The notes: a model not told the origin generated them from the letters alone. A DNA stretch of 9,286 nt from Bacillota bacterium (GCA_017431395.1 JAFRLD010000224.1:1-9286), one strand, 5' to 3'; shown: positions 1 through 7,420, counted from the first letter of the stretch. Made by a program: numbers and translations.

Positions 1-40
1 CCTTAGATGTCATCGTGCAAAGGCTGGGCTCACTGATCGG

Positions 41-304
41 TCACAGCTTCTGCGCGAGTTTTTTTCTTATATCATCCATATGGTCTTCCGACCACATTTT
101 TAGCACCTCATCCCTGACCGTGTACTGCAGGAAGCTGGCACAGCAGGCGGGGCAGCCGCCGATCACGAGAAGCTGATCATAAGGAACGCCCTCCTGGGCA
201 TACTCGAAGTCGATCTCAGGGAAATCCGCCCGGATCGCTCTGTAAGCATCGCCTCTCTGATAGCGGGGATTGCATCCGCCGCAGAATTTAACGCCGCACT
301 TCAT
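41..304 (-). CDS. Small six-cysteine protein of unknown function, downstream of abfD
   Basis: The product is 87 residues and I do not recognise a named family. Six cysteines fall in two clusters: C3, C8 and C11 in an N-terminal KFCGGCNPRY stretch, and C51, C54 and C55 in GGCPACC. The rest is a soluble, charged protein with a Lys-rich C-terminal helix. There is no signal peptide or membrane segment. The spacing suggests a metal or Fe-S site, or a thiol redox pair (inference). It is the last gene of a same-strand run nifU - abfD - this gene, 104 bases after abfD and behind a hairpin. The ATG at 304 has a strong AGGAAGGA upstream (321-328), but the gap of 16 bases is long. An in-frame TAA lies six codons upstream, so no normal start fits the spacing better. 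A role in maturing or protecting AbfD is only suggested by position. That it is a real gene is likely, given the cysteine pattern and ribosome binding site. Confidence 0.75.
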   Translation of the reverse strand: MKCGVKFCGGCNPRYQRGDAYRAIRADFPEIDFEYAQEGVPYDQLLVIGGCPACCASFLQYTVRDEVLKMWSEDHMDDIRKKLAQKL

Positions 305-333
305 GTTAATGATTTAACTATCCTTCCTAAAAC

Positions 334-366
334 TTGAGGCCGCTTCGGACTGCAAAGCGGCCTCAA
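334..366 (-). terminator. 12-bp perfect hairpin between abfD and the small cysteine-rich gene
   Basis: The arms 334-345 and 355-366 are perfect complements (TTGAGGCCGCTT / AAGCGGCCTCAA) around a 9-base loop. In the direction of transcription the hairpin is followed only by GTTTTAGG, so the U tract is short. It may be a weak or partial terminator after abfD, or an mRNA-stabilising 3' structure. It lies only 6 bases before the ribosome binding site of the next gene, so it could also lower expression of that gene relative to abfD. Confidence 0.6.
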
Positions 367-408
367 ATAGTACACTGTCAGTATTGAATTGATCCTAAGC
401 TATCGCTC

Positions 409-1881
409 TTATTTGATGCCTGCGATCGCCTTCGCCAGAGCCTTCTTACCTTCGATGTTGCCCTGTCTCTGGATCATGATTCTCTGAGCCTGCGGGGAAC
501 CTGCGCCGTGCATGGACTCGGTTCTGTATCCGACTGCGGAAGCACCCAGGCACATATTCTCGATCAGTCTCATGACTCTCTGTCTCTCTTCTGTTGTGCA
601 AGCCGGGGAGCCGACGAAGAACTTGTTGCAGATCTCGCCGATGGTCTCGCCATTCTTGCCAACCTTCAGGTCGGACTTGAAGTCGATGTCGGACGGCATG
701 GTTACCATCAGGCCACCTGCGATATCCTCAGCCAGTCTGACGATCTCATACGGGAATCTCGTGATGTTCTGCTTGCAGACGTTCGCCAGCAGCAGGTCGA
801 TCTGATAGTTGCCGGCAGCTGTCTTCTGTCCTTCTGCGGAGCATGCGATACCGCAGCAGTACAGTGTCTCGTTCAGGTGGGTCATCTCGATCAGCTTGTC
901 CTTGATGTGGGAAGCCTTCTGAGCACCATTGTACTCAGCAGCCAGAGCAGCAGCACCGATCAGAACGTCGCCAACGCCGACCTTGCAGCCGCCGTAGGAC
1001 TGTCTGTGGTATCCAGCAAATCTCTCAACCAGCATTCCAGCGAAATCATACTCGCCCTTCAGGAAGATGTACTCGTTCGGAATGAAGACGTCGTCAAATA
1101 CGACCAAAGCTTCCTGTCCGCCGAACTTAGCGTTACCGAGGTCGATCTCAGCGTTCTCTTCCATCTTTCTGGTGTCGCAGGACTGTCTGCCATAGACCAT
1201 GTACAGACCCTCAGCGTCTGTCGGAAGTGCGAATGCGACTGCGAAGTCCTTATCCTCTTCTCTCATAGCCTGTGTCGGCATTACGATGTGCCAGTGGGAG
1301 TTGATGGAACCGGTCTGGTGTGTCTTAGCACCGCTGACTACGATACCGTCTTCTCTGTACTCCTTGATGTGGACGAACAGATCCGGGTCCTTCTGAGCGT
1401 GCGGAGCCAGTCCTCTGTCACCCTTCGGGTCGGTCATAGCGCCGTCAACGACCAGGTCTTTTTCCTGGACCATCTTCAGGAACTCTACGAAGTTCTGATG
1501 ATAGTTCGTGCCATATTTCTGGTCAACTTCATAAGTTGTGGAGAACATTGCGTTGAATGCGTCCATACCTACGCATCTCTGGAAGCAGGAGCCTGTCTTC
1601 TGTCCGCACAGTCTCTGCATCTTGACCTTGTTCTTCAGGTCTTCTGTGCTCTGGTGCAGATGTCCGAATCTGTTGATGGTCTCGCCAGTCAGGTTGGACT
1701 TGACGGTCATCAGGTCAGCATACTCCGGATCCTGAGCCAGATCATAGGTGACTGCTACGCAGTTGATGGACGGTCTGATGATCGGATGGTCTACCCAGTT
1801 TTTGATCTCTTCGCCAAACATGTAGACTCTGGTCTTCATCTGTCTCAAACTCTCAATGTACTGTTCGCCTGTCATTAACAT
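409..1881 (-). CDS. abfD: 4-hydroxybutyryl-CoA dehydratase / vinylacetyl-CoA delta-isomerase
   Basis: This enzyme dehydrates 4-hydroxybutyryl-CoA to crotonyl-CoA by a radical mechanism and also isomerises vinylacetyl-CoA. It serves 4-aminobutyrate and succinate fermentation to butyrate in clostridia. It is a cytosolic homotetramer with one [4Fe-4S] cluster and FAD per subunit. At 490 residues it has the same length as the Clostridium aminobutyricum enzyme and follows it closely from MLMT to AKAIAGIK. The unusual cluster ligands are present at C99, C103 (SCFQRC), H292 and C299 (YHRQSYGGC). The active-site residues E257 (GGQEALV), Y296 and E455 (YRTESMHG) are also in place, so it should be active. 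AGGAG (1891-1895) lies 9 bases before the ATG at 1881, which fits the family N-terminus. It follows nifU by 95 bases and precedes a small cysteine-rich gene. No CoA-transferase, 4-hydroxybutyrate dehydrogenase or succinate semialdehyde dehydrogenase gene is in the window. Identification is firm. Confidence 0.97.
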   Translation of the reverse strand: MLMTGEQYIESLRQMKTRVYMFGEEIKNWVDHPIIRPSINCVAVTYDLAQDPEYADLMTVKSNLTGETINRFGHLHQSTEDLKNKVKMQRLCGQKTGSCFQRCVGMDAFNAMFSTTYEVDQKYGTNYHQNFVEFLKMVQEKDLVVDGAMTDPKGDRGLAPHAQKDPDLFVHIKEYREDGIVVSGAKTHQTGSINSHWHIVMPTQAMREEDKDFAVAFALPTDAEGLYMVYGRQSCDTRKMEENAEIDLGNAKFGGQEALVVFDDVFIPNEYIFLKGEYDFAGMLVERFAGYHRQSYGGCKVGVGDVLIGAAALAAEYNGAQKASHIKDKLIEMTHLNETLYCCGIACSAEGQKTAAGNYQIDLLLANVCKQNITRFPYEIVRLAEDIAGGLMVTMPSDIDFKSDLKVGKNGETIGEICNKFFVGSPACTTEERQRVMRLIENMCLGASAVGYRTESMHGAGSPQAQRIMIQRQGNIEGKKALAKAIAGIK

Positions 1882-1908
1882 AACTTCTCTCTCCTTTTAA
1901 TTAAATAG

Positions 1909-1962
1909 ATTATGTGTGGACATAATTAATGGATAACTTATCTGATCGCGGGTCGCCCCGCG
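1909..1962 (-). promoter_or_regulatory. Two hairpins in the nifU-abfD spacer
   Basis: The 95-base spacer holds two inverted repeats. The first, met just after the nifU stop, has arms CGCGGG and CCCGCG (1957-1962 and 1947-1952) closing a GCGA tetraloop, a GNRA loop on the transcribed strand. The second has 7-bp AT-rich arms (1920-1926 and 1909-1915) around a 4-base loop and ends 10 bases before the abfD ribosome binding site region. Neither has a U tract, so they do not look like intrinsic terminators. They may mark a processing point or protect the 5' end of a separate abfD mRNA (inference). No convincing second promoter is seen here. Confidence 0.45.
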
Positions 1963-1976
1963 GACCATTCACTTTC

Positions 1977-2255
1977 TCAGATCTCGTGTCTCAAGATCTT
2001 CTTCGCCATATCGAGCAGCTCATCACTCACGGAATTATCGAGGACCACATCACGAATCCCGTCTACGCTGCCGCAGACGTAATTCTTCACGATGTCTTCG
2101 ATCGTCTCCTGTGCGGAAGGACAGCTGGCGCATGCACCGGTCAGCTTCACGTAAGCAACTCCGTCCTGGATCTTTGTGAGTTCAGATCCGCCGAAATGCT
2201 GGGACAGGACCGGGTCCACCTGCTCTCTTAATACTTTCCTTACTGCTTCTTCCAA
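1977..2255 (-). CDS. NifU C-terminal-domain Fe-S scaffold/carrier protein
   Basis: This is a 92-residue protein made only of the NifU C-terminal (Nfu) domain, which holds or transfers an Fe-S cluster between two subunits through a CxxC motif. The motif is C42-A-S-C45 in TGACASCPSA, with the usual preceding GG..L..I.DGVAYV.L strand pattern. The N-terminal IscU-like and the ferredoxin-like domains of full NifU are absent, as is normal for short Nfu proteins. The start is TTG at 2255, supported by AGGAGT at 2263-2268 with 7 bases between; no ATG fits. It is the first gene after the promoter at 2313-2341 and is followed by abfD. Nfu proteins are general carriers, but this position suggests it delivers the [4Fe-4S] cluster to AbfD (inference). 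Family assignment is firm, client assignment is not. Confidence 0.92.
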   Translation of the reverse strand: MEEAVRKVLREQVDPVLSQHFGGSELTKIQDGVAYVKLTGACASCPSAQETIEDIVKNYVCGSVDGIRDVVLDNSVSDELLDMAKKILRHEI

Positions 2256-2312
2256 ATGTGTTACTCCTGACGCTCAATTCTTTCGTATGCATCATAATTC
2301 GCATCTTTTACT

Positions 2313-2341
2313 AGTATAAAGAAAACTTCTAGTCTTTTCAA
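2313..2341 (-). promoter_or_regulatory. Sigma-A promoter for nifU-abfD
   Basis: Read on the minus strand, the -35 is TTGAAA (2336-2341), followed by 17 bases and the -10 TATACT (2313-2318). Transcription would begin near 2306, giving a leader of about 50 bases before the TTG start. An 8-base palindrome AAGCGCTT (2340-2347) touches the upstream edge of the -35. It resembles the core of a CcpA cre site, but the flanks do not match the cre consensus well. Confidence 0.7.
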
Positions 2342-2385
2342 GCGCTTCAAGGGCTAAAATCCGCTTTTGGACCCCCATTTTCGAG

Positions 2386-2404
2386 AAAAAAATGCATAAT
2401 TGCA
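2386..2404 (-). terminator. Weak possible terminator after glpK
   Basis: Eight bases after the glpK stop, TGCA - 4-base loop - TGCA is followed on the minus strand by seven T residues (2386-2392). The stem is only 4 bp, so it is marginal, although the T run and position suit an intrinsic terminator. The next stretch, 2340-2385, shows no better one. Readthrough into nifU-abfD is possible. Confidence 0.3.
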
Positions 2405-2411
2405 ACGCAAA

Positions 2412-3905
2412 CTAATCACTCCATTGCAAGGACCGCTGGACTGCACGGTGCCAGCCATCGAGTAGCTGCTGCCGTTTCCCTTCGTCCATTCCCGGATCGA
2501 ATCTCCTGTCGAGCTGCCAGTTGGAGAGAATATCCGCTTTATCCTTCCAGTATCCGGTGGCAAGGCCCGCCAGATAGGCAGCCCCGAGGGAGGTCGTTTC
2601 GATGCATACCGGACGGAACACCGGCTGGCCGGCCACATCTGCCTGGAACTCCAGCAGGAAATCATTGACGGCGGCTCCCCCATCCACTTTCAGCATACTG
2701 ATGCCACTTCCGATATCCTCAGCCATAGCCTGCATCAGATCACAGGTCTGGTAGGCCATGGACTCCAGGGCAGCGCGGGCGATGTGGTTCCGGTTCACGC
2801 CTCTCGTCAGTCCCAGGATCGCGCCGCGGGCATAAGGATCCCAGTACGGGGCGCCAAGGCCGGTGAACGCCGGTACGATATAGGCGCCTGCGGTATCCTG
2901 TACCTGACGCGCCATCGCTTCTGTCTCTGCGGCGCTTCCGATCAGCCCGAGCTCATCCCTCAGCCATTTGATCGTGGCTCCGGAAACGAAGACCGATCCT
3001 TCCAGAGCGTACTTCACCGTCCCGTCAATGCCCCAGGCGATGGTGCTCAGCAGCTCGTTCTTCGAGGAAACTATGCGGTCTCCCGTGTTGACCAGCATGA
3101 ATCCGCCGGTCCCGTAGGTGTTCTTCGCCTGCCCTTCTTCGAAGCAGGCCTGTCCGAACAGGGCCGCCTGCTGGTCTCCGGCCGCGCCGGCAATGGGGAT
3201 AGCTGCTCCGAAAATGGATGGGTCTGTCTCCCCGTAGATCTCGCTCGAGGGGCGTGCCTCCGGGAGCATGGAGGCGGGGATGTCCAGCCTTTGCAGGATC
3301 TCAGGATCCCACTGCAGCGTGCGGATGTTGAACAGCATGGTACGGGATGCGTTGGAATAGTCCGTGACATGGACGCGGCCGCCGGTCAGTTTCCAGATCA
3401 GCCAGGTCTCCACGGTCCCGAAGAGAAGCCTGCCCTGGTCCGCCTTCTCGCGGGCTCCCGGTACGTTATCCAGGATCCAGCGCAGTTTGGTCGCGGAGAA
3501 ATAGGCGTCGATCAGAAGGCCCGTCTTCTCTCTCCAGGCGTCCGCCAGCCCCTCCGCTTTAAGCTGATCGCAGAAATGGGCCGTGCGCCTGCACTGCCAG
3601 ACAATGGCGTTATATACCGGGACCCCGGTCTCCCGGTCCCAGACGATCGTCGTTTCCCTCTGGTTGGTGATGCCTATAGCGTCGATGTTTTCGGGACCCA
3701 GGCCGCCTGCCTTGAGGGCCTCCTGCGCGACCTCGATCTGCGTGTTCCAGATTTCCAGAGGATCGTGCTCCACCCAGCCGGCTTCCGGGAAGAACTGGCG
3801 GAATTCCTTCTGGCAGACGCTGACCTGCCGTCCGTATCTGTCATAAAGAATGCATCTTGAGCTTGTGGTTCCCTGGTCCAGGGCCATGATGTATTTTTCG
3901 GTCAT
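2412..3905 (-). CDS. glpK: Glycerol kinase
   Basis: Glycerol kinase phosphorylates glycerol to sn-glycerol 3-phosphate with ATP in the cytosol. The 497-residue FGGY-family protein has the N-terminal phosphate-binding loop [10 protein letters not shown] (8-17), glycerol contacts R83-E84 (NQRETT) and Y135, the catalytic D244 with Q245 ([10 protein letters not shown]), the ATP-site YGTGGF (264-269) and [13 protein letters not shown] (349-361). All key residues are intact. I place the start at ATG 3905 rather than at ATG 3917: GGAGAG lies 4 bases before 3905, inside the longer reading, and [12 protein letters not shown] matches the usual N-terminus. In many Bacillota, HPr of the PTS phosphorylates a histidine in an HFYG-like motif before PIAG; here that stretch reads [12 protein letters not shown] (229-240), with Ser230 in its place. 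The gene lies 36 bases after hemW, so it may be cotranscribed with lepA-hemW. No glpF or glpD is nearby. Confidence 0.97.
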   Translation of the reverse strand: MTEKYIMALDQGTTSSRCILYDRYGRQVSVCQKEFRQFFPEAGWVEHDPLEIWNTQIEVAQEALKAGGLGPENIDAIGITNQRETTIVWDRETGVPVYNAIVWQCRRTAHFCDQLKAEGLADAWREKTGLLIDAYFSATKLRWILDNVPGAREKADQGRLLFGTVETWLIWKLTGGRVHVTDYSNASRTMLFNIRTLQWDPEILQRLDIPASMLPEARPSSEIYGETDPSIFGAAIPIAGAAGDQQAALFGQACFEEGQAKNTYGTGGFMLVNTGDRIVSSKNELLSTIAWGIDGTVKYALEGSVFVSGATIKWLRDELGLIGSAAETEAMARQVQDTAGAYIVPAFTGLGAPYWDPYARGAILGLTRGVNRNHIARAALESMAYQTCDLMQAMAEDIGSGISMLKVDGGAAVNDFLLEFQADVAGQPVFRPVCIETTSLGAAYLAGLATGYWKDKADILSNWQLDRRFDPGMDEGKRQQLLDGWHRAVQRSLQWSD

Positions 3906-3941
3906 GCCGCTCTCCATTTATACAAATACTATAATAAGATC

Positions 3942-5090
3942 CTATACGAATTCCGCCATGACGGTATTGGACACGTCCATACCGGCATCGGTCAGATACA
4001 GTTGGTTCTCAGAAAGTTTCAAAAGTCCTTTGTAACGGCGAAGGATCGCCGGATCATAGACGGAGAACAGGTCTCTCTCGAACCTCTGCCGGAAATCATC
4101 CAGGCTGATGCCCTCCGCTTTGCGAAGACCGGTGAAGACGTAGATCCCCATTTCCTCCTTTTCAGAATAACGCTCGATGCTCCGCTGGTCCATCGGGACC
4201 TGATGTTTTTTGATCGCATCGATGTAGCGGTTCATTTTCTCGTGGTTCTTGAACCTCTGCCCGCCAAAGAACGAGCTCGCGCCGGGACCCAGTCCCAGAT
4301 ACTCATCGTAGGACCAGTATTTCAGATTGTGTTTGCTCTCCTTGCCCGGGAAGGCCGTGTTGGAGATCTCATAGTGGACGTACCCTGCCTGCCTGAGAAG
4401 CCGGATCGCCTCATGATACATCTCACGGTCGAGGATCTCGGGAGTCGGCGCGAAGAGCTTGTCCTCATAGACTTCTTTGTAGAGTGGTGTCCCCTTCTCC
4501 AGCTGCAGGCTGTAGAGGGAGATGTGCTGCGGTCCGAGGAAGATCCCCTGCCGGATCGTATCGAGCCAGGTCTTCATCGGCTGCTCGGGAATCCCGAACA
4601 TCAGATCGATGTTGATGTTGGTGAAGCCGGATTTGCGGACCATCTGGATCTTCTGAAAGGCCTCGTTCTTATCGTGAAGCCTTCCGAGCCTCCGCAGGAT
4701 GTGGTTGTCAAAAGACTGGATCCCGATGCTGATCCGGTTGATGCCGCTCGCAAGGTAAGCGTCCAGCTTCGCCTGAGTGATGGAAGCCGGATTGGTCTCG
4801 ATGGTGATCTCCGCGTCTTCCGCCAGATGAAAGTCCTTCCGGACCGTATCCATCAGACGGCGGATATCCTCAGGAGAGATCAGGCTTGGAGTACCGCCTC
4901 CAATAAAAACGCTGTCTATGACATAGCTTTCGCAGTCTTCCCTCCGTGAGTCCATTTCCATGCAAAGTGCCGTGACATACTCCCTGTAGACCTGTTCACT
5001 GGTACAGGGAAACGACAGGAAATCGCAGTATTTGCATTTTTTCCTGCAGAATGGGATATGGATATAAAGACCCAGGTTATTTGTTGTCAT
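3942..5090 (-). CDS. hemW: Radical SAM heme chaperone HemW (coproporphyrinogen oxidase-like)
   Basis: The 382-residue protein has the radical-SAM cluster motif C15-x3-C19-x2-C22 followed by D-F24. Authentic HemN coproporphyrinogen dehydrogenases carry a fourth cysteine at the position of F24, so this is HemW, a heme-binding protein thought to insert heme into cytochromes, rather than a heme-synthesis enzyme. GGGTPS (64-69), ETNP (98-101) and [17 protein letters not shown] (121-137) are the SAM-binding core. GLGPGASSF and the C-terminal [15 protein letters not shown] are typical of the family. Its ATG overlaps the end of lepA by 14 bases (5077-5090), so translation is probably coupled. Only a weak GAAG precedes the start, and a full AGGAGG lies too far upstream inside lepA. 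The lepA-hemW order is widespread in Bacillota. Whether this anaerobe makes heme cannot be judged from the window. Confidence 0.93.
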   Translation of the reverse strand: MTTNNLGLYIHIPFCRKKCKYCDFLSFPCTSEQVYREYVTALCMEMDSRREDCESYVIDSVFIGGGTPSLISPEDIRRLMDTVRKDFHLAEDAEITIETNPASITQAKLDAYLASGINRISIGIQSFDNHILRRLGRLHDKNEAFQKIQMVRKSGFTNINIDLMFGIPEQPMKTWLDTIRQGIFLGPQHISLYSLQLEKGTPLYKEVYEDKLFAPTPEILDREMYHEAIRLLRQAGYVHYEISNTAFPGKESKHNLKYWSYDEYLGLGPGASSFFGGQRFKNHEKMNRYIDAIKKHQVPMDQRSIERYSEKEEMGIYVFTGLRKAEGISLDDFRQRFERDLFSVYDPAILRRYKGLLKLSENQLYLTDAGMDVSNTVMAEFV

Positions 5091-6888
5091 CGTACTTCAA
5101 CACGGCGGTAAACGCCTCCTGAGGCACTTCTACGGTGCCGAACTGACGCATCCGCTTCTTCCCTTCCTTTTGTTTTTCCAGAAGTTTTTTCTTTCTGGAT
5201 ATGTCACCGCCATAGCATTTGGCGATTACGTCTTTGCGATAAGCCCGGACCGTCTCACGGGCGATGATCTTCTGTCCGATGCAGGCCTGGATCGGCACTT
5301 CGAACTGATGCATCGGCAGGATCTCTTTTAGCTTGGAACAGACGAACCGGCCGCGGGTATATGCCTTCGATTCATGAACGATCATCGAGAAGGCATCCAC
5401 CAGGTCTTTGTTGAGCAGGATGTCCAGCTTGACCACCTTAGATGGCTGATATCTCGAGAATTCATAGTCGAGGGATCCGTATCCCCTCGTCTTCGATTTA
5501 AGCGCATCGAAAAAGTCATATATGACTTCATTCAGCGGCATCTCATAATGCAGGTTCACCCTTGTCTCGGTGATATATTCCATGTTCAGGAGGGTCCCAC
5601 GCCGCTCCTGGCAGATCTCCATGATGCTGCCGACGTATTCTTTCGGGACCATGATGTCCGCCTTGACCATCGGCTCTTCTATGTGGTCGATCAGGATCGG
5701 GTCCGGCAGGTTGGTCGGGTTCTGGACCATCTGCACGCTTCCGTCGTTCATGACCACCCGGTAGATAACGCTCGGGGAAGTGGTGATGACCGCCAGATCG
5801 AACTCTCTCTCCAGCCTTTCCACGATGATCTCCATATGGAGCAGGCCGAGGAAACCGCAACGGAAGCCATAGCCCAGTGCCGTGGAAGTCTCCGGCTCGA
5901 AATGGAACGCCGCGTCATTGACCTGCAGTTTTTCCAGGGCATCCTTGACGTTCTCATATTTCTCACCTTCGGCCGGGTAGATCCCGCAGTAGACCATGGA
6001 CTGCACGCGCTTATAACCGGGCAAAGGCTGGTCTGCCGGGTGCTCCGCCAGCGTGATGGTATCACCTACTCTGGCGTCCGCCACCTGCTTGATGCTGGCA
6101 CAGACATAACCGACCTCGCCGGCGCGAAGCTGTGCGCACTCCACCGGTCCGGGGCTATAGGTACCGACCTCGGTCACTTCGTATTTCTTGCCGGTATTCA
6201 TCAGGCGGATCATATCGCCTTTTTTGATCTTCCCGTCAAAGATCCTTGCGTAGATCACGACTCCCTTGTAATTGTCGTAGTAAGAGTCAAAGATCAGCGC
6301 CTTAAGCTTCCCGTTCTCATCGCCCTCAGGCGCCGGGATCTTATGCACGATCTCCTCAAGAAGCTCATCGATGCCGGTGCCCTCTTTCGCGGACACCAAA
6401 GGAGCATCCATGGCCTCCACCCCGATGACATCCTCGATCTCCTGTTTGACCTCATCCGGCCGTGCCGAAGGCAGGTCGATCTTATTCAGGACCGGCATGA
6501 TCTCGAGGTCTTCGTCCATAGCCAGATAGACATTGGCCAGCGTCTGGGCCTCTACGCCCTGGGTGGCGTCCACCACGAGGACGGCTCCCTCGCAGGCGGC
6601 CAGGCTCCTGGAGACCTCATATGTGAAGTCCACATGGCCCGGGGTGTCGATCAGGTTGAAGATGTATTCGTTTCCGTCCTTCGCCTGATAGACGAGACGG
6701 GTCGTCTGCAGCTTGATGGTTATACCGCGCTCCCGCTCCAGATCCATGTTGTCAAGGAACTGCTCCCGCATATCCCTCTTGCTGACGAGACCGGTCCTCT
6801 CTATGATCCGGTCCGCCAATGTGGATTTGCCGTGGTCGATGTGCGCGATGATGCTGAAGTTTCTGATGTAGTTCTGATAGTCTTTCAT
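5077..6888 (-). CDS. lepA: Translation elongation factor 4 (LepA) GTPase
   Basis: LepA/EF4 is a ribosome-binding GTPase that affects initiation and ribosome biogenesis and may back-translocate stalled ribosomes. The 603-residue form matches family length. The GTPase motifs are G1 AHIDHGKST (15-23), G2 RGITI (54-58), G3 DTPGH (81-85), G4 NKID (135-138) and G5 SAKEG (166-170). EF-G-like domains follow, and the LepA-specific C-terminal domain ends in [20 protein letters not shown] and [14 protein letters not shown] start it at ATG 6888 ([20 protein letters not shown]), as in homologues. A longer frame from TTG 6924 would begin inside the -35 element and has no ribosome binding site. The ATG also lacks a Shine-Dalgarno sequence and sits right at the predicted transcription start, suggesting a leaderless message. 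hemW overlaps its 3' end. Confidence 0.97.
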   Translation of the reverse strand: MKDYQNYIRNFSIIAHIDHGKSTLADRIIERTGLVSKRDMREQFLDNMDLERERGITIKLQTTRLVYQAKDGNEYIFNLIDTPGHVDFTYEVSRSLAACEGAVLVVDATQGVEAQTLANVYLAMDEDLEIMPVLNKIDLPSARPDEVKQEIEDVIGVEAMDAPLVSAKEGTGIDELLEEIVHKIPAPEGDENGKLKALIFDSYYDNYKGVVIYARIFDGKIKKGDMIRLMNTGKKYEVTEVGTYSPGPVECAQLRAGEVGYVCASIKQVADARVGDTITLAEHPADQPLPGYKRVQSMVYCGIYPAEGEKYENVKDALEKLQVNDAAFHFEPETSTALGYGFRCGFLGLLHMEIIVERLEREFDLAVITTSPSVIYRVVMNDGSVQMVQNPTNLPDPILIDHIEEPMVKADIMVPKEYVGSIMEICQERRGTLLNMEYITETRVNLHYEMPLNEVIYDFFDALKSKTRGYGSLDYEFSRYQPSKVVKLDILLNKDLVDAFSMIVHESKAYTRGRFVCSKLKEILPMHQFEVPIQACIGQKIIARETVRAYRKDVIAKCYGGDISRKKKLLEKQKEGKKRMRQFGTVEVPQEAFTAVLKYDDNK

Positions 6889-6895
6889 ACGATAT

Positions 6896-6924
6896 ATTGT
6901 ACTTGAAAACTCGGGAAGTATCAA
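6896..6924 (-). promoter_or_regulatory. Sigma-A promoter for lepA-hemW, placing the start at the initiator ATG
   Basis: On the minus strand, TTGATA (6919-6924), a 17-base spacer and TACAAT (6896-6901) form a near-consensus promoter. Only 7 bases (6889-6895) separate the -10 from the lepA ATG at 6888, so transcription should begin at or within a base or two of the ATG. No Shine-Dalgarno sequence could fit. Any longer leader would need a promoter further upstream, near or beyond the divergent rpsT promoter; I see none. Confidence 0.7.
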
Positions 6925-6965
6925 TGGATAAATGGCGCTCAGACGGCACCTGGCTAAATTTCCCC

Positions 6966-6994
6966 TTGATTTCTTTCATTTCCTCATGTACAAT
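6966..6994 (+). promoter_or_regulatory. Sigma-A promoter for rpsT
   Basis: TTGATT (6966-6971), 17 bases, then TACAAT (6989-6994). It shares its -10 hexamer with the divergent lepA promoter; the two -35 boxes lie 41 bases apart, back to back. Transcription should start near 7001, giving a leader of roughly 64 bases before the rpsT ATG. Confidence 0.75.
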
Positions 6995-7010
6995 ACTTGT
7001 TGCGTATTTA

Positions 7011-7032
7011 TGCTGCGGGATCTTCCGCAGCA
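7011..7032 (+). promoter_or_regulatory. Hairpin in the rpsT leader
   Basis: TGCTGCGG (7011-7018) and CCGCAGCA (7025-7032) form a perfect 8-bp stem with a 6-base loop, about ten bases into the predicted rpsT transcript. S20 represses its own translation in Escherichia coli, so a leader structure is a candidate for feedback control. The hairpin may instead only protect the 5' end. It ends 20 bases before the weak GGGG ribosome binding site (7053-7056). Confidence 0.45.
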
Positions 7033-7064
7033 GGCTATCGATAAAAGAAAGTGGGGTAAATTGA

Positions 7065-7331
7065 ATGGCTAACATTAAATCCGCGAAAAAAAGAATCCGT
7101 GTCATCGACAAGAAAACCGCGAGAAACAGAAGAGTTCGCAACCATCTGAAAGCGATCCTGAAAGCTTATGATGCAGCTATCGAAGCTGGTGATATGGAAA
7201 CTGCTAAGGCGAAGCTGGCTCAGGCTGAGAAAAAACTCATGCAGGCCGCAGCTAAAGGCACGATCCACAAGAACGCTGCTTCCAGAAAGGTTTCCCGTCT
7301 GACGAAGAGATTCAACAAGGCGAACGCCTAA
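7065..7331 (+). CDS. rpsT: 30S ribosomal protein S20
   Basis: S20 is a primary 16S rRNA-binding protein of the small subunit body. The 88-residue Lys/Arg-rich helical protein opens with MANIKSAKKRIRVIDKKT and carries the RNRRVRNHLK stretch and the C-terminal HKNAASRKVSRLTKRFN motif, all typical of bacterial S20. The length is normal. The ATG at 7065 is preceded by a modest GTGGGG with about 8 bases spacing. It is the only plus-strand gene in the window and diverges from lepA; in Bacillus subtilis rpsT likewise runs against the comE and lepA operons. It ends at a strong terminator at 7384-7414. Confidence 0.98.
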   Translation: MANIKSAKKRIRVIDKKTARNRRVRNHLKAILKAYDAAIEAGDMETAKAKLAQAEKKLMQAAAKGTIHKNAASRKVSRLTKRFNKANA

Positions 7332-7383
7332 TTCTCACCCGTCCCCACACCGTGCATAAGTTAAATGCACATAAGAGAATGAA

Positions 7384-7414
7384 AAAAGAACCGGATGTGT
7401 CTCCCGGTTCTTTT
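7384..7414 (+). terminator. Bidirectional intrinsic terminator between rpsT and deoD
   Basis: AAAAGAACCGG (7384-7394) pairs perfectly with CCGGTTCTTTT (7404-7414) around a 9-base loop. The plus strand continues CTTTAT, giving a U-rich tail for rpsT. On the minus strand the same stem ends in six T residues followed by C, so it can also stop transcripts coming from deoD. A smaller inverted repeat (GTGCAT / ATGCAC, 7352-7370) precedes it. Confidence 0.88.
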
Positions 7415-7420
7415 CTTTAT

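Noticed and set aside
1..40. Possible start of another minus-strand gene at an ATG at 11-13.
   Set aside because: There is no ribosome binding site upstream and only four codons are visible, so nothing can be supported.
508..1878. A 456-codon open frame on the plus strand opposite abfD, and similar long frames opposite glpK (2784-3860), hemW (4002-4949) and lepA (5374-6906).
   Set aside because: Those opposite abfD, glpK and lepA are in codon register with the gene beneath, so they stay open simply because the sense gene avoids TTA, CTA and TCA codons. They have no recognisable domains and no ribosome binding site, and the sense genes are certain.
1947..1962. Intrinsic terminator between nifU and abfD.
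   Set aside because: The stem is GC-rich but is followed by ATCAGATAAG rather than a U tract, so termination is unlikely.
3906..3917. GlpK start at the ATG at 3917, adding four residues.
   Set aside because: The GGAGAG that would serve as ribosome binding site lies inside this reading and is properly placed for the ATG at 3905.
6889..6924. N-terminal extension of LepA from the TTG at 6924.
   Set aside because: The TTG is part of the -35 box, there is no Shine-Dalgarno sequence before it, and homologues begin near the ATG at 6888.
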